A stretch of DNA of 64,000 bases from Nakamurella leprariae (GTDB lineage: Bacteria > Actinomycetota > Actinomycetes > Mycobacteriales > Nakamurellaceae). The notes below the pieces were generated by a model. It saw nothing but the letters and a program-made list of their open reading frames with translations, ran no database searches and was not told where the DNA came from. The stretch spans positions 124,001-188,000 of the forward strand of contig NZ_JAERWK010000005.1 in the NCBI RefSeq assembly GCF_016918035.1, given 5' to 3'. The stretch's first letter is position 1; each line of letters opens with the position of its first letter. Made by a program: the position numbers and the translations under genes. Shown in pieces: positions 33,111 through 42,390 of this stretch.

Positions 33111-34706
33111 ATGGTCGAGTCGGACCCCCGGTCCAGTCACCCTCCCGACCGGACCCCCGGATCCGGCACCGCCGGCGAGGTCGGGCTGAAGCCGGGTGCG
33201 ATCGGATTCCTCGACTCGATGGTCATCGGCCTGGCGGCCACCTCCCCGGCGTACTCGCTCGCCGCGATCATCGGACCGATCACCGCCCTGGTCGGCGTCT
33301 TCGCGCCGGGCATCCTGCTCGCCTCGTTCGTCCCGATGCTGCTCATCGCGTCGGCGTTCTACTACCTGAACCGCGTCGACCAGGACTGCGGCACCACCTT
33401 CTCCTGGGTCACCCGCGCGATGGGGCCGTGGTTCGGCTGGATCGGCGGCTGGGCCATCTCCATGACGGGCGTGCTGGTCGTCGGCTCGCTGGCCGACGTC
33501 GGCGTCCGGTACACCCTGCTCGCCTTCGGCCTGGATTCCATCACCGAGTCGACGTTCTGGATGCGCACGCTGACCGTGCTGCTCATCCTGGTCATGACGG
33601 CCATCTGCGTCATCGGCACCGAACTCTCGGCGCGCCTGCAGAACATCCTGATCATCGCCCAGGTCGCCGCGCTGCTGGTCTTCGCCGTGGTGGCCATCTG
33701 GCGGGCGATCGACGGCAGCAGCGACCTGTCCCCGATGACACCGGAACTGGACTGGCTCAACCCGTTCGGAGCCGGCGGCGTGGGCCTGACCGCCGGACTC
33801 CTGCTCGGCGTCTTCGCCTACTGGGGCTGGGAGTCGGCGGTCAATCTGAACGAGGAGACCTCCGGCGACTCCCGGACCCCCGGCCGGGCCGCGATCGTCT
33901 CCACCTTCGTGCTACTGGTCACCTACCTGGCCGTGGGCATCGCCGTCGTCGCCTACGCCGGCATCGACTACCTGACCGAGAACGCCGACGAGGAAGAGGC
34001 GATCTTCGCCTCGCTGGCCGACGACGTGATGGGCGGCTGGTCCTGGGTGGTGCTGCTGGCGGTGAGCACGTCGGCCATCGCGTCGACCCAGACCACGATC
34101 ATCCCGGCGTCCCGGACCGGCCTGTCCATGGCCCGCCGGGCCGCCATGCCGCGGGCGCTCGGCCGCATCCACCCGCGGTTCCGCACCCCGGACGTCTCCA
34201 CGTGGCTGGTCGCCGGCATCGCGATCGTCTGGTACCTGGTCATCAGCGCCATCAGCGAGAACGCGCTGCTGGACTCGATCACCGCGTTGTCGCTGCTCAT
34301 CGCCTTCTACTACGCACTCACCGGCATCGCCTGCGCGGTGTACTACCGGCGCGAGCTCACCGCCAGCGTGCGCAACTTCCTGCTCATCGGCGTCGGCCCG
34401 GTGGTCGGGGCCCTGCTGCTGCTGTGGCTGCTCGTCGAGTCGATCATCGACATGGCCAACCCGGAGAACTCCTACAGCGAGGAAGCCTGGCTCGGCATGG
34501 GGCCGCCGCTGGTCATCGGGATCGGCATCTTCCTGGTCGGCGTGCTGTTCATGGTCTTCTGGCGGGTCACGCACGGCCGGTTCTGGCAGGAACGTCCCAG
34601 TGCCGTCGATGACGCGATGGCGATGGCCGCCGGGATCCAGGCCCACGACGGCGGGCGACCGGATGGCCGACCGGATGGCCGACCGGATGGCAAGGTGGGC
34701 CGATGA
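33111..34706 (+). CDS. APC-superfamily amino-acid permease
   Basis: A 531-residue membrane protein with 12 hydrophobic segments. 'GFLDSMVIGLAATSPAYSLAA' matches the APC family's first helix, followed by 'RVDQDCGTTFSWVTRAMGPWFGWIGGW'. The middle 'YWGWESAVNLNEETSGDSRTPGRAA' is typical of APC amino-acid/polyamine transporters of actinobacteria. A Thr/Ser-rich 'STSAIASTQTTIIPASRTGLSMAR' segment follows. The C-terminal tail has an Arg-Pro-Asp-Gly repeat. ATG 33111 is preceded by AAGGCGAG. The stop overlaps the next gene by 4 bp (ATGA). Confidence 0.92.
   Translation: MVESDPRSSHPPDRTPGSGTAGEVGLKPGAIGFLDSMVIGLAATSPAYSLAAIIGPITALVGVFAPGILLASFVPMLLIASAFYYLNRVDQDCGTTFSWVTRAMGPWFGWIGGWAISMTGVLVVGSLADVGVRYTLLAFGLDSITESTFWMRTLTVLLILVMTAICVIGTELSARLQNILIIAQVAALLVFAVVAIWRAIDGSSDLSPMTPELDWLNPFGAGGVGLTAGLLLGVFAYWGWESAVNLNEETSGDSRTPGRAAIVSTFVLLVTYLAVGIAVVAYAGIDYLTENADEEEAIFASLADDVMGGWSWVVLLAVSTSAIASTQTTIIPASRTGLSMARRAAMPRALGRIHPRFRTPDVSTWLVAGIAIVWYLVISAISENALLDSITALSLLIAFYYALTGIACAVYYRRELTASVRNFLLIGVGPVVGALLLLWLLVESIIDMANPENSYSEEAWLGMGPPLVIGIGIFLVGVLFMVFWRVTHGRFWQERPSAVDDAMAMAAGIQAHDGGRPDGRPDGRPDGKVGR
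34656..34691 (+). repeat. 12-bp tandem repeat in permease C-terminus
   Basis: Three exact copies of CGACCGGATGGC encode Arg-Pro-Asp-Gly three times at the cytoplasmic tail. It keeps frame, so copy-number change would alter only tail length. Confidence 0.9.
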
Positions 34707-35131
34707 GCGTGGTGCTGGGCTTCGACGAGTCGCCCGGGGCCCGGCGTGCCCTGGACCTGGCCATCGACATCGCGGGGCGTTCCGACGAACTGCTGGTGCT
34801 GGTGCGCAGCGTGGCGCCGCCCGGCGGTCTGGGTGAGGAGTTCACCGCCACCGTCGAGGCGCTCACCGATCTGGCCCGCACAGGTCTGCAGCAGGCGGTG
34901 GACGTCGCCACCGCCGCGGGGGTGCGCACCGAGATCCGGCTGGTGCCCGACAGACCGGCGCCCGCCCTGCTGACCGTGGCCGACGAGGTCGACGCCCGGC
35001 TCATCGTGGTCGGGCTGTGGGGCGAGAGCCCGCTGCGGGGGGCCGTGCTGGGCTCCACGCCGCACAAGCTGCTGCAGCTGTCGGACCGCCCGGTGCTCTG
35101 CGTGCCGGCCCCGGCCGACGAGGGCGACTGA
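34703..35131 (+). CDS. Universal stress protein (UspA family)
   Basis: A 142-residue UspA-like protein: 'VLGFDESPGARRALDLAIDIA' at the start, 'DARLIVVGLWG' in the middle and 'GAVLGSTPHKLLQLSDRPVLCVPAP' at the end. The G-x2-G-x9-G-S/T nucleotide-binding motif is only partly kept ('GLWGESPLRGAVLGST'), so ATP binding is possible. Coupled to the permease by a 4-bp overlap. In many bacteria permease-UspA pairs regulate transport; here that is inference from context. Confidence 0.9.
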   Translation: MSVVLGFDESPGARRALDLAIDIAGRSDELLVLVRSVAPPGGLGEEFTATVEALTDLARTGLQQAVDVATAAGVRTEIRLVPDRPAPALLTVADEVDARLIVVGLWGESPLRGAVLGSTPHKLLQLSDRPVLCVPAPADEGD

Positions 35132-35153
35132 CCGGTTCCCACGACGGACATGA

Positions 35154-35194
35154 GCACAGTTCCCGCACAGGTTCTCCCTGAGGTCGGCACACAG
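35154..35194 (+). promoter_or_regulatory. Phased GCACAG repeats before response regulator
   Basis: GCACAG occurs at 35154-35159 and 35165-35170, exactly 11 bp apart. A close variant (GCACACAG, 35187-35194) begins 22 bp further on, again one or two helical turns. Repeats with 11-bp phase are the normal target of OmpR/PhoB-type regulators; PhoP-like boxes use similar CACAG words. Candidate autoregulatory site 20-60 bp before the start of the regulator gene. Confidence 0.5.
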
Positions 35195-35214
35195 GCCGCC
35201 CTCAGCATGGGCTC

Positions 35215-36000
35215 ATGACCCCCAGCCTCTCCTCCCCGGGCGCGCTCTCCTCATCGGGCAGCACCGCCTCCCCCGCTCGCGACGACCGGGCGCGGATGAG
35301 CGGCCCGGACGGCCGCCCGATCCGGGTGCTGGTCGTGGACGACGAGACCACGCTGTCCGAGCTGGTCTCGCTGGCCTTGCGGTACGAGGGCTGGGAGGTG
35401 CGGACGGCCGAGCGGGGCACCGCGGCGGTCTCCATCGCCCGTGAGTTCCGCCCGGACGTCGCCGTCCTCGACATCATGCTGCCGGACATCGACGGCCTGG
35501 AGGTGCTGCGCCGACTGCGGGCCGACGCGGAGCGCATCCCGGTGCTGTTCCTGACGGCCAAGGACGACGTGTCCGACCGCATCGCGGGTCTCACCGCCGG
35601 TGGCGACGACTACGTGACCAAGCCGTTCTCGATCGAGGAGCTGGTGCTGCGGCTGCGGGCTCTGCTGCGCCGCTCCCACCTGGGGCTGACCGTCGACTCG
35701 TCGACGCTGGAGGTCGGCGACCTCACCCTGGACGAGGACTCGCGGGAGGTGCACCGCGGCGGCGATCTCATCCCACTGACCGCGACCGAGTTCGAACTGC
35801 TGCGGTTCCTGATGCGCAATCCGCGCCGGGTGCTGTCCAAGGCGCAGATCCTGGACCGGGTGTGGAACTACGACTTCGGCGGTCAGGCCAACATCGTCGA
35901 GCTGTACATCTCCTACCTGCGCAAGAAGATCGACGCCGGACGCCCCCCGATGATCCACACCATGAGGGGATTCGGGTATGTCCTCAGACCGGCGGCCTGA
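35215..36000 (+). CDS. OmpR/PhoB-family response regulator
   Basis: A 261-residue response regulator. The receiver domain starts at about residue 36 ('IRVLVVDDETTLSELV'), has phospho-acceptor Asp86 ('VAVLDIMLPDIDG') and the lysine in 'YVTKPFS'. The C-terminal winged helix ends 'ANIVELYISYLRKKIDAGRPPMIHTMRGFGYVLRP'. The first 30 residues are low-complexity Ser/Ala; ATG at 35302 (M-S-G-P-D) is an alternative start. It overlaps the kinase gene by 23 bp. Nearby phased repeats suggest autoregulation. Confidence 0.92.
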   Translation: MTPSLSSPGALSSSGSTASPARDDRARMSGPDGRPIRVLVVDDETTLSELVSLALRYEGWEVRTAERGTAAVSIAREFRPDVAVLDIMLPDIDGLEVLRRLRADAERIPVLFLTAKDDVSDRIAGLTAGGDDYVTKPFSIEELVLRLRALLRRSHLGLTVDSSTLEVGDLTLDEDSREVHRGGDLIPLTATEFELLRFLMRNPRRVLSKAQILDRVWNYDFGGQANIVELYISYLRKKIDAGRPPMIHTMRGFGYVLRPAA

Positions 36001-37597
36001 TCTCGCCGGTGCCACCGGCCGGCCGGCCGGCGACCCACCGGCCGTGCCGGCGACCGACGACGCCCCCACCGGTCCCCTGCGCACCGTGGCCGACAAGGCG
36101 ACGCCGGCCCCGCAGGGGTCGGCTCGAGCCCGCCGGCCGATGACCCTGCGCACGAAGCTGCTGGCCGGGATCATGGTGCTGGTCGTCGCGGTCTGTGCCG
36201 TCATCGCTGTGGTCACCGAACTGGCCATCGGCCGGTACCTGGTGCAGCAGTTGGACGACCAGCTGGTCGCGGCCCAGCAGCGGGTCCAGTTCGGCGTCGG
36301 CCAGGAGGGTGCGGGCGACGCCCCGCCCCGGCCCGCCGGCGGCTACGACGAGGACGACTGCTCCGGCTCGGCGTTCCTGACGCTGGGCGGCGCCTCGGAC
36401 GGCACGCTCGGGGCCAAGATCTGGGGCGGCCAGGTGCGCTCGGCCGGCATCGCCAGCGGCCCGCAGAGCTGCCTGGTGTTGGACGCCTCCCAGGTCGGCG
36501 TGCTGATGTCGATCAGCCCGACCACCGGCCCGGTGACGGTCACGGTGCCCGGACAGGGCGACTACCGCGTCGTCGGGTCACCCAGCCGGTACGGCGACGG
36601 CATCCTGGTCACCGGCCTGCCGCTGGAGGAGGTCGAGCAGACCCAGCGGACGCTGGCCCTGGTGATGGCCGCGGTGACCGGCATCGCGCTGATCGCCGCC
36701 GGTGGCGGTGGCTGGCTGCTCGTGCGGCGCTCGCTGCGTCCGCTCGACCGGGTGGCGCAGACCGCGCGTGAGGTGTCCTCCCTGCCGCTGGACCGCGGCG
36801 AGGTCGATCTCGGCGTGCGGGTCCCCGCCCAGGACACCGATCCCCGGACCGAGGTCGGTCAGGTGGGTGCGGCGTTGAACCAGATGCTCGGCCACGTGTC
36901 GCAAGCGCTGGAGGCCCGGCACGAGTCCGAGACGCGCGTCCGCCAGTTCGTGGCCGACGCCTCGCACGAGCTGCGCACCCCACTCGCCGCGATCCGCGGC
37001 TACGCCGACCTGGCCCGCCGGGACGGTGACGACCAGGAGGCCGTCGACCACGCCCTGCGGCGCGTGCAGTCCGAGTCACGCCGGATGACCAGCCTGGTCG
37101 ACGACCTGCTGCTGCTCGCCCGGCTCGACTCCGGGCGGCCACTGTCCAGCGACGAGGTGGACCTGACCATGGTCGTGCTCGACGCCGTGTCCGACGCCCG
37201 GGTGGCCGGTCCCGAGCACCGGTGGCAGCTGGACCTGCCGGACGAACCGGTCACCGCGGCGGGCGACCAGGCCCGGCTGCACCAGGTGCTGACCAACCTG
37301 CTGGCCAACGCCCGGACCCACACGCCGTCCGGCACCACCGTGGTCACCGGGCTGTCCACCGAGGGCAGCGCCGCCGTGCTCACCGTCACCGACGACGGAC
37401 CCGGCATCGCACCGGACCTGCAGCCCCAGGTGTTCAACCGCTTCGTCCGCGGCGACACGTCGCGTTCCCGCGCCGCCGGCTCCACCGGTCTGGGCCTGTC
37501 CATCGTGGCCGCCGTGGTCAGCGCACACGGCGGCCACGTGAGCGTGTCCAGCCGGCCCGGCCGGACGGTGTTCACGGTACGACTGCCGCGGGCCTGA
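35978..37597 (+). CDS. Membrane sensor histidine kinase
   Basis: A 539-residue kinase. The order is a Pro/Ala-rich cytoplasmic start (1-55), TM1 about 60-82, an extracytoplasmic sensor domain (about 83-215), TM2 about 225-245, HAMP, and the dimerisation domain with His330 in 'ASHELRTP'. The catalytic domain follows with N box 'NLLANARTHTP' and G boxes 'DDGPGIAP' and 'GLGLSIV'. The sensor domain has two cysteines ('DDCSGSAF', 'QSCLVLD') that may pair. The gene start lies inside the response regulator gene. Two hairpins follow the stop. Confidence 0.92.
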   Translation: MSSDRRPDLAGATGRPAGDPPAVPATDDAPTGPLRTVADKATPAPQGSARARRPMTLRTKLLAGIMVLVVAVCAVIAVVTELAIGRYLVQQLDDQLVAAQQRVQFGVGQEGAGDAPPRPAGGYDEDDCSGSAFLTLGGASDGTLGAKIWGGQVRSAGIASGPQSCLVLDASQVGVLMSISPTTGPVTVTVPGQGDYRVVGSPSRYGDGILVTGLPLEEVEQTQRTLALVMAAVTGIALIAAGGGGWLLVRRSLRPLDRVAQTAREVSSLPLDRGEVDLGVRVPAQDTDPRTEVGQVGAALNQMLGHVSQALEARHESETRVRQFVADASHELRTPLAAIRGYADLARRDGDDQEAVDHALRRVQSESRRMTSLVDDLLLLARLDSGRPLSSDEVDLTMVVLDAVSDARVAGPEHRWQLDLPDEPVTAAGDQARLHQVLTNLLANARTHTPSGTTVVTGLSTEGSAAVLTVTDDGPGIAPDLQPQVFNRFVRGDTSRSRAAGSTGLGLSIVAAVVSAHGGHVSVSSRPGRTVFTVRLPRA

Positions 37598-37605
37598 CCT
37601 GCTCC

Positions 37606-37654
37606 TGATCACCGCACCGCTGGTGATCACTTCGCACACCGTGGGCGGTGTGCG
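37606..37654. terminator. Double hairpin after kinase gene
   Basis: Two inverted repeats follow the kinase stop by 10-35 bp. The first is TGATCACC/GGTGATCA (37606-37613, 37622-37629). The second is CGCACACC/GGTGTGCG (37633-37640, 37647-37654). They may end transcription or act as an attenuator before the truncated glycosyltransferase. Confidence 0.5.
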
Positions 37655-38151
37655 GCCGGCGGCCGGGTGTGCGGTGCTTCGGCGGTGGTGCGCACGGCGG
37701 CCTGACGCGGGGCGACGGTGGGACCGACGGTGCCCGCGGTGAGATGCCCGGTGCCGGCGGGCCAGCGGCCGGAGGCTCCGGAGCCGGGGCGTCGACCACC
37801 GCCCTCGTCGACCTGCTCAACGCCACCGACTCCCGGTGGTCGGCCGCCGTCGTCGGCGACCAGGCCGCGGCCGGGTACATCCTGGCCACCGACACCGCCG
37901 TGATGGCCATCGGCGGCTGGAGCGGCGGCGATCCGGCCCCGACGCTCGAACAGTTCCAGCAGTTCGTGACCGACGGCGACGTCTCGTACTTCATCGCGGG
38001 TGACGGCATGGGCGGCCGAGCCGACGGCGGGATGAGCGGCGGCACCGAGTCCGCCGGCAGCCAGATCTCCGCGTGGGTGCAGGCGATCTTCCCCGCGACC
38101 ACCGTGGGCGGCGCCACCGTCTACGACCTCACGGTCCCCGTCACCGGCTGA
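37648..38151 (+). pseudogene. C-terminal remnant of an ArnT/PMT-like glycosyltransferase
   Basis: Only the soluble C-terminal domain is present. It reads 'SRWSAAVVGDQAAAGYILATDTAVMAIGGWSGGDPAPTL', a Gly-rich 'GDGMGGRADGGMSGG', and the closing 'ISAWVQAIFPATTVGGATVYDLT'. I recall this ending in large membrane glycosyltransferases (family 39/ArnT-like, 600 residues or more) that often follow a response regulator-kinase pair in actinobacteria. All membrane helices and the catalytic part are missing here. The N-terminal 32 codons look non-coding; the domain begins near ATG 37744. Probably the tail of a deleted gene, though a small translated product is possible. Confidence 0.65.
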
Positions 38152-38169
38152 GCGCGGCCAGCATTCGTC

Positions 38170-38200
38170 TTGACCCTGACGCGACGTCAGGCCGCACTCT
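38170..38200 (+). promoter_or_regulatory. MerR-type promoter with operator in a 19-bp spacer
   Basis: TTGACC (38170-38175) and CACTCT (38195-38200) are 19 bp apart, the overlong spacing that MerR proteins correct by twisting DNA. The spacer holds the perfect inverted repeat CCTGACG-CGA-CGTCAGG (38175-38191). It lies 60 bp before the MerR gene, so it should be an autoregulated promoter. Confidence 0.7.
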
Positions 38201-38260
38201 CGGTACCGAGCGGGTCGACCGGCCCGCCCGATCGAGATCACGACGACATCAGGAGCAGTG

Positions 38261-39034
38261 ATGGGCTACTCGGTGGGCCAGGTGGCGGAGCTGGCCGGGG
38301 TCACCGTCCGCACGCTGCACCACTGGGAGCAGGTCGGGCTGCTGTACCCACGGGCGCGGTCGGCGGCCGGCTACCGGCAGTACGACGACGCGGACCTGGA
38401 CCGGCTGCGGGACATCCTGTTCCACCGGCAGCTCGGCCTGTCACTGGAGGCGATCCGCGCCGCGCTCGACGCTCCCGCCGGCGATCGGCGCGACCAGCTG
38501 CTGCGGCAGCGGGAGCTGCTGGCGGAGCAGGGCGACCGGGTGGCCCGGATGATCGCGGCCCTGGACGAGGAACTGGAGGCGAGTGCCATGGGCATCGAGC
38601 TGACGCCCGAGGAGAAGTTCGAGATCTTCGGCCCGGACTACCGGACCGAGTGGGAGACCGAGGCGCAGCAGCGCTGGGGTGACACCGACGCCTGGCGCGA
38701 GTCCCGCGACCGGACCGCCCGGTTCAGCAAGCAGGACTGGGAGCGGGTCAAGCGGGACGGCGACGAGCTGAACCGCCGGCTGGCGGCGACCATGGCCGCC
38801 GGCCACGCCCCGGACAGCGAGCCGGCCATGGACGCGGCCGAGGAGCACCGGCGCAGCATCGAGACGTTCTCCTCGTGCCCGCCGTCCATGCATCGCTGCC
38901 TGGGCGACCTGTATGTCGCGGACGAACGCTTCACCGCGACCTACGAGCAGCTGGCGCCCGGCCTGGCCGCTTGGCTCCGCGACGCCATCCACGCCAACAG
39001 CGATCGGGCAGAACGCCAGGCTGATCCCGCCTGA
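38261..39034 (+). CDS. TipAL-like MerR regulator
   Basis: A 257-residue MerR protein. It starts 'GYSVGQVAELAGVTVRTLHHWEQVGLLYP', the MerR winged helix (1-70), then a coiled-coil dimer helix (75-110). A TipAS-type antibiotic-recognition domain (about 115-250) contains 'ELTPEEKFEIFG', 'FSKQDWERVKRDGDEL' and 'YVADERFTATYEQLAPGLAAWLRDAI'. TipAL binds thiopeptides and related drugs and activates efflux genes. The conserved cysteine ('ETFSSCPPSM') is present near residue 206. AGGAG (38251-38255) precedes the ATG. The operator upstream suggests self-activation. No obvious drug-resistance gene is adjacent. Confidence 0.9.
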   Translation: MGYSVGQVAELAGVTVRTLHHWEQVGLLYPRARSAAGYRQYDDADLDRLRDILFHRQLGLSLEAIRAALDAPAGDRRDQLLRQRELLAEQGDRVARMIAALDEELEASAMGIELTPEEKFEIFGPDYRTEWETEAQQRWGDTDAWRESRDRTARFSKQDWERVKRDGDELNRRLAATMAAGHAPDSEPAMDAAEEHRRSIETFSSCPPSMHRCLGDLYVADERFTATYEQLAPGLAAWLRDAIHANSDRAERQADPA

Positions 39035-39091
39035 TCACCCCGGCCGGGCCGCGTCCCCGGGGTTCTCGACTTGGTGACGGAACGCGTCTCC

Positions 39092-39143
39092 TCGGACGGC
39101 AGAGGCCCGGCCCCCACTCGGGGACCGGGCCTCTGCCGTCCGA
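39092..39143. terminator. Strong bidirectional terminator hairpin
   Basis: A perfect 19-bp stem (39092-39110 with 39125-39143) and 14-base loop between the convergent stops of the MerR gene (39034) and the deacetylase gene (39155). Confidence 0.85.
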
Positions 39144-39154
39144 CGCGGTTCAGC

Positions 39155-40408
39155 TCACGGCGCGCTGGCGGCGACGGGCGCCTGGTTGAGGATCTGCTCC
39201 AGCACGGCCGGGTCCTGCATCTCCATCCAGGCGATGACGTCCTGGTAGGTGGCGCAGTAGGTGTCGGGCTGCGTGCACTTCTCCATCATGAAGTCGAGCG
39301 CCGGCGGGTTGAACGAGTCGCCGTTCCAGACGTTGAAGTGGTTGGCGATCAGCACCGGGGCCCGATTGCCGTGGTACGCCTGGTCGTACATGAAATCGTA
39401 CGTGCCCTTGACGATCTGGCGCAGTTCGGGGGCGGTCTCGGGCTCGTTCTGGGCCTGGTTGAACTTGAACCAGAAGTTGTAGTCCATGGCCATGACCGAG
39501 CCCTCGAAGCCGGGCGAGTAGACGGTCGGCATGTAGAACTCCCAGATGCCGTCCTTCTTCTCCGGCCAGGCGATACCGGAGTACGGCGCCGGCATGGACG
39601 AGTCGTACGTCATGTCGTGCGCCTTCCAGGCCGGGACCAGCTGGTCCCACTGGCCCTCGAGGCACGGCGTGCGGCCGCCCTTGACCTCGGTGGTCGGCAC
39701 CTGCAGGTCCGGCACGTCGGTGTAGTTGTTCAGCGTCTTCCAGTCGGACATGAACTGGAAGAACTGGTCCAGCTCGCTGTTCCAGTCGGCGGTGCTCCAC
39801 TGATCGCCCGACGGCTCGGCCCCCGCGCAGAAGTGACCGTTGTAGTGGGTGCCGATCTCGTGGCCCTCGGAGTAGGCGCGGTTGAGGTTGTTGACCTCGT
39901 TGATGATCGACTGCTCGGTGCCGCCGTAGCCGATGGACGCCGCACCGGTCGGGTGCCCGGGGCCGGTGTAGACGCCGGCGTTCTTCCCGCTGTCACCGAT
40001 CAGGTAGATGCCGGACAGGAAGCCGGTGAACCGGGCGTTGACCTGCTTGGCCGCGTCCATGAAGATCGGCCACTTGATCTCGGAGCCGGCCCCGTCGAAC
40101 GAGAAGATGATGAATTGCGGCGGCTTCTCGCCGGGCGCCAGCTTCGTCATCGGGACGTTGCTGGCCGGACGGCCGTCGGTCCCGGTGGTCGGCGCCGCGC
40201 TCGAGGACTGATCCGAGGACGACGACGGCGTGTCCGACGACGGGGTGTCCGAGGACGAGGTGTCCCCGTCGGGGACGACCACGGTGTTGGTGACGGTCAG
40301 ATCCCCACCGCTGGCGGTCGAGTCACCGCTGCGGGCCGTGACGATCAGGACGGTGGTCACCGCGACGAGCGCGACGGCCAGTCCGATGATGAGATACCGC
40401 GACCGCAT
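39155..40408 (-). CDS. Membrane-anchored polysaccharide-deacetylase-like protein
   Basis: A 417-residue exported protein. Residues 1-24 form an uncleaved signal anchor ('MRSRYLIIGLAVALVAVTTVLIV'), followed by a Ser/Asp/Thr-rich linker (about 45-85). The catalytic part has 'PQFIIFSFDGAGSEIKWP', with the FSFDG in the place of the NodB first motif, and 'SEGHEIGTHYNGHFC', matching H-x3-H of deacetylases (His in 'GHEIGTHYNGH'). It probably removes acetyl groups from a cell-wall or surface sugar. Three or four cysteines in the outer part can pair. The divergent 530-bp gap upstream has MtrA-box-like words. Confidence 0.83.
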   Translation of the reverse strand: MRSRYLIIGLAVALVAVTTVLIVTARSGDSTASGGDLTVTNTVVVPDGDTSSSDTPSSDTPSSSSDQSSSAAPTTGTDGRPASNVPMTKLAPGEKPPQFIIFSFDGAGSEIKWPIFMDAAKQVNARFTGFLSGIYLIGDSGKNAGVYTGPGHPTGAASIGYGGTEQSIINEVNNLNRAYSEGHEIGTHYNGHFCAGAEPSGDQWSTADWNSELDQFFQFMSDWKTLNNYTDVPDLQVPTTEVKGGRTPCLEGQWDQLVPAWKAHDMTYDSSMPAPYSGIAWPEKKDGIWEFYMPTVYSPGFEGSVMAMDYNFWFKFNQAQNEPETAPELRQIVKGTYDFMYDQAYHGNRAPVLIANHFNVWNGDSFNPPALDFMMEKCTQPDTYCATYQDVIAWMEMQDPAVLEQILNQAPVAASAP

Positions 40409-40941
40409 GTCATCCCTTCTGTTGGACTGCGACCGGCGCGCCGCTGTCTGCGGACCGCACCCGTGCCGGAGCGGCGCCCCGGACGAGCCGGGACACCCGG
40501 TCGGACAGACGCCCACCGGCCGTCCGGGTTGTCTGCGTGGCGCGACGCCGGCGGACCCGACGCGTGGTCCCGGGACGGGAGCGGCGCCGTGTGCAGGCTA
40601 CGCAGCGACCGGCGGACCACTGGTCGGACGACCGGTGTGTCCGGATCCGTCACCCGTTCGCCGATCTTCTCAGTGTCTGTCGTGCTTGTCACAGGGCACC
40701 CGACGATCTCCGTCACAGCGGTCCGCGGCACCCCACCGACCGGGTTGACCTGCAAGAACGATCCGGGACGGACGCCGCGCAGGCACCGCCCGGCCCGCCC
40801 CCGGCTGCGGGCCACCGGCTGCACGGCAGTAACCTCTCCCCTGACCGATGCGGCCGGCACACCCGGCCTGGCTGCGTCTGCGACCCACAGCAGAGCAGCT
40901 GAGGCTGTTCGGTGTACCGCGAGCGAGAGGCGAACAGTCCG
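40409..40941. other. 533-bp intergenic, divergent promoters
   Basis: Between the divergent deacetylase and citrate synthase genes. Short open frames here do not look coding. The right half is less GC-rich. It holds two GTCACAG words (40688-40694, 40712-40718) and, closer to citrate synthase, TAACCT (near 40832) as a possible -10. Confidence 0.5.
40688..40720 (+). promoter_or_regulatory. Two MtrA-box-like words
   Basis: GTCACAGGG (40688-40696) and GTCACAGCG (40712-40720), starts 24 bp apart on the same strand. The second equals the core I recall for the actinobacterial cell-envelope regulator MtrA. They lie about 280-310 bp upstream of the deacetylase start and 220-250 bp upstream of citrate synthase. 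Confidence 0.4.
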
Positions 40942-42288
<1,347 letters not shown>

Positions 42289-42317
42289 CCTCCCTCCCCA
42301 CGGGGAACCAGCCGTTC

Positions 42318-42356
42318 CAGCAGCGCCGTCCGGAGCTCCTCCGGGCGGCGCTGCTG
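42318..42356 (+). terminator. Terminator hairpin after citrate synthase
   Basis: An 18-bp stem (42318-42335 with 42339-42356) with one G-U wobble and a 3-base loop starts 30 bp after the gltA stop. It ends 35 bp before the photolyase start. Confidence 0.75.
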
Positions 42357-42390
42357 CGTCCGGGCCCGTCGAGCAGGAGGTAGTGCGTCC

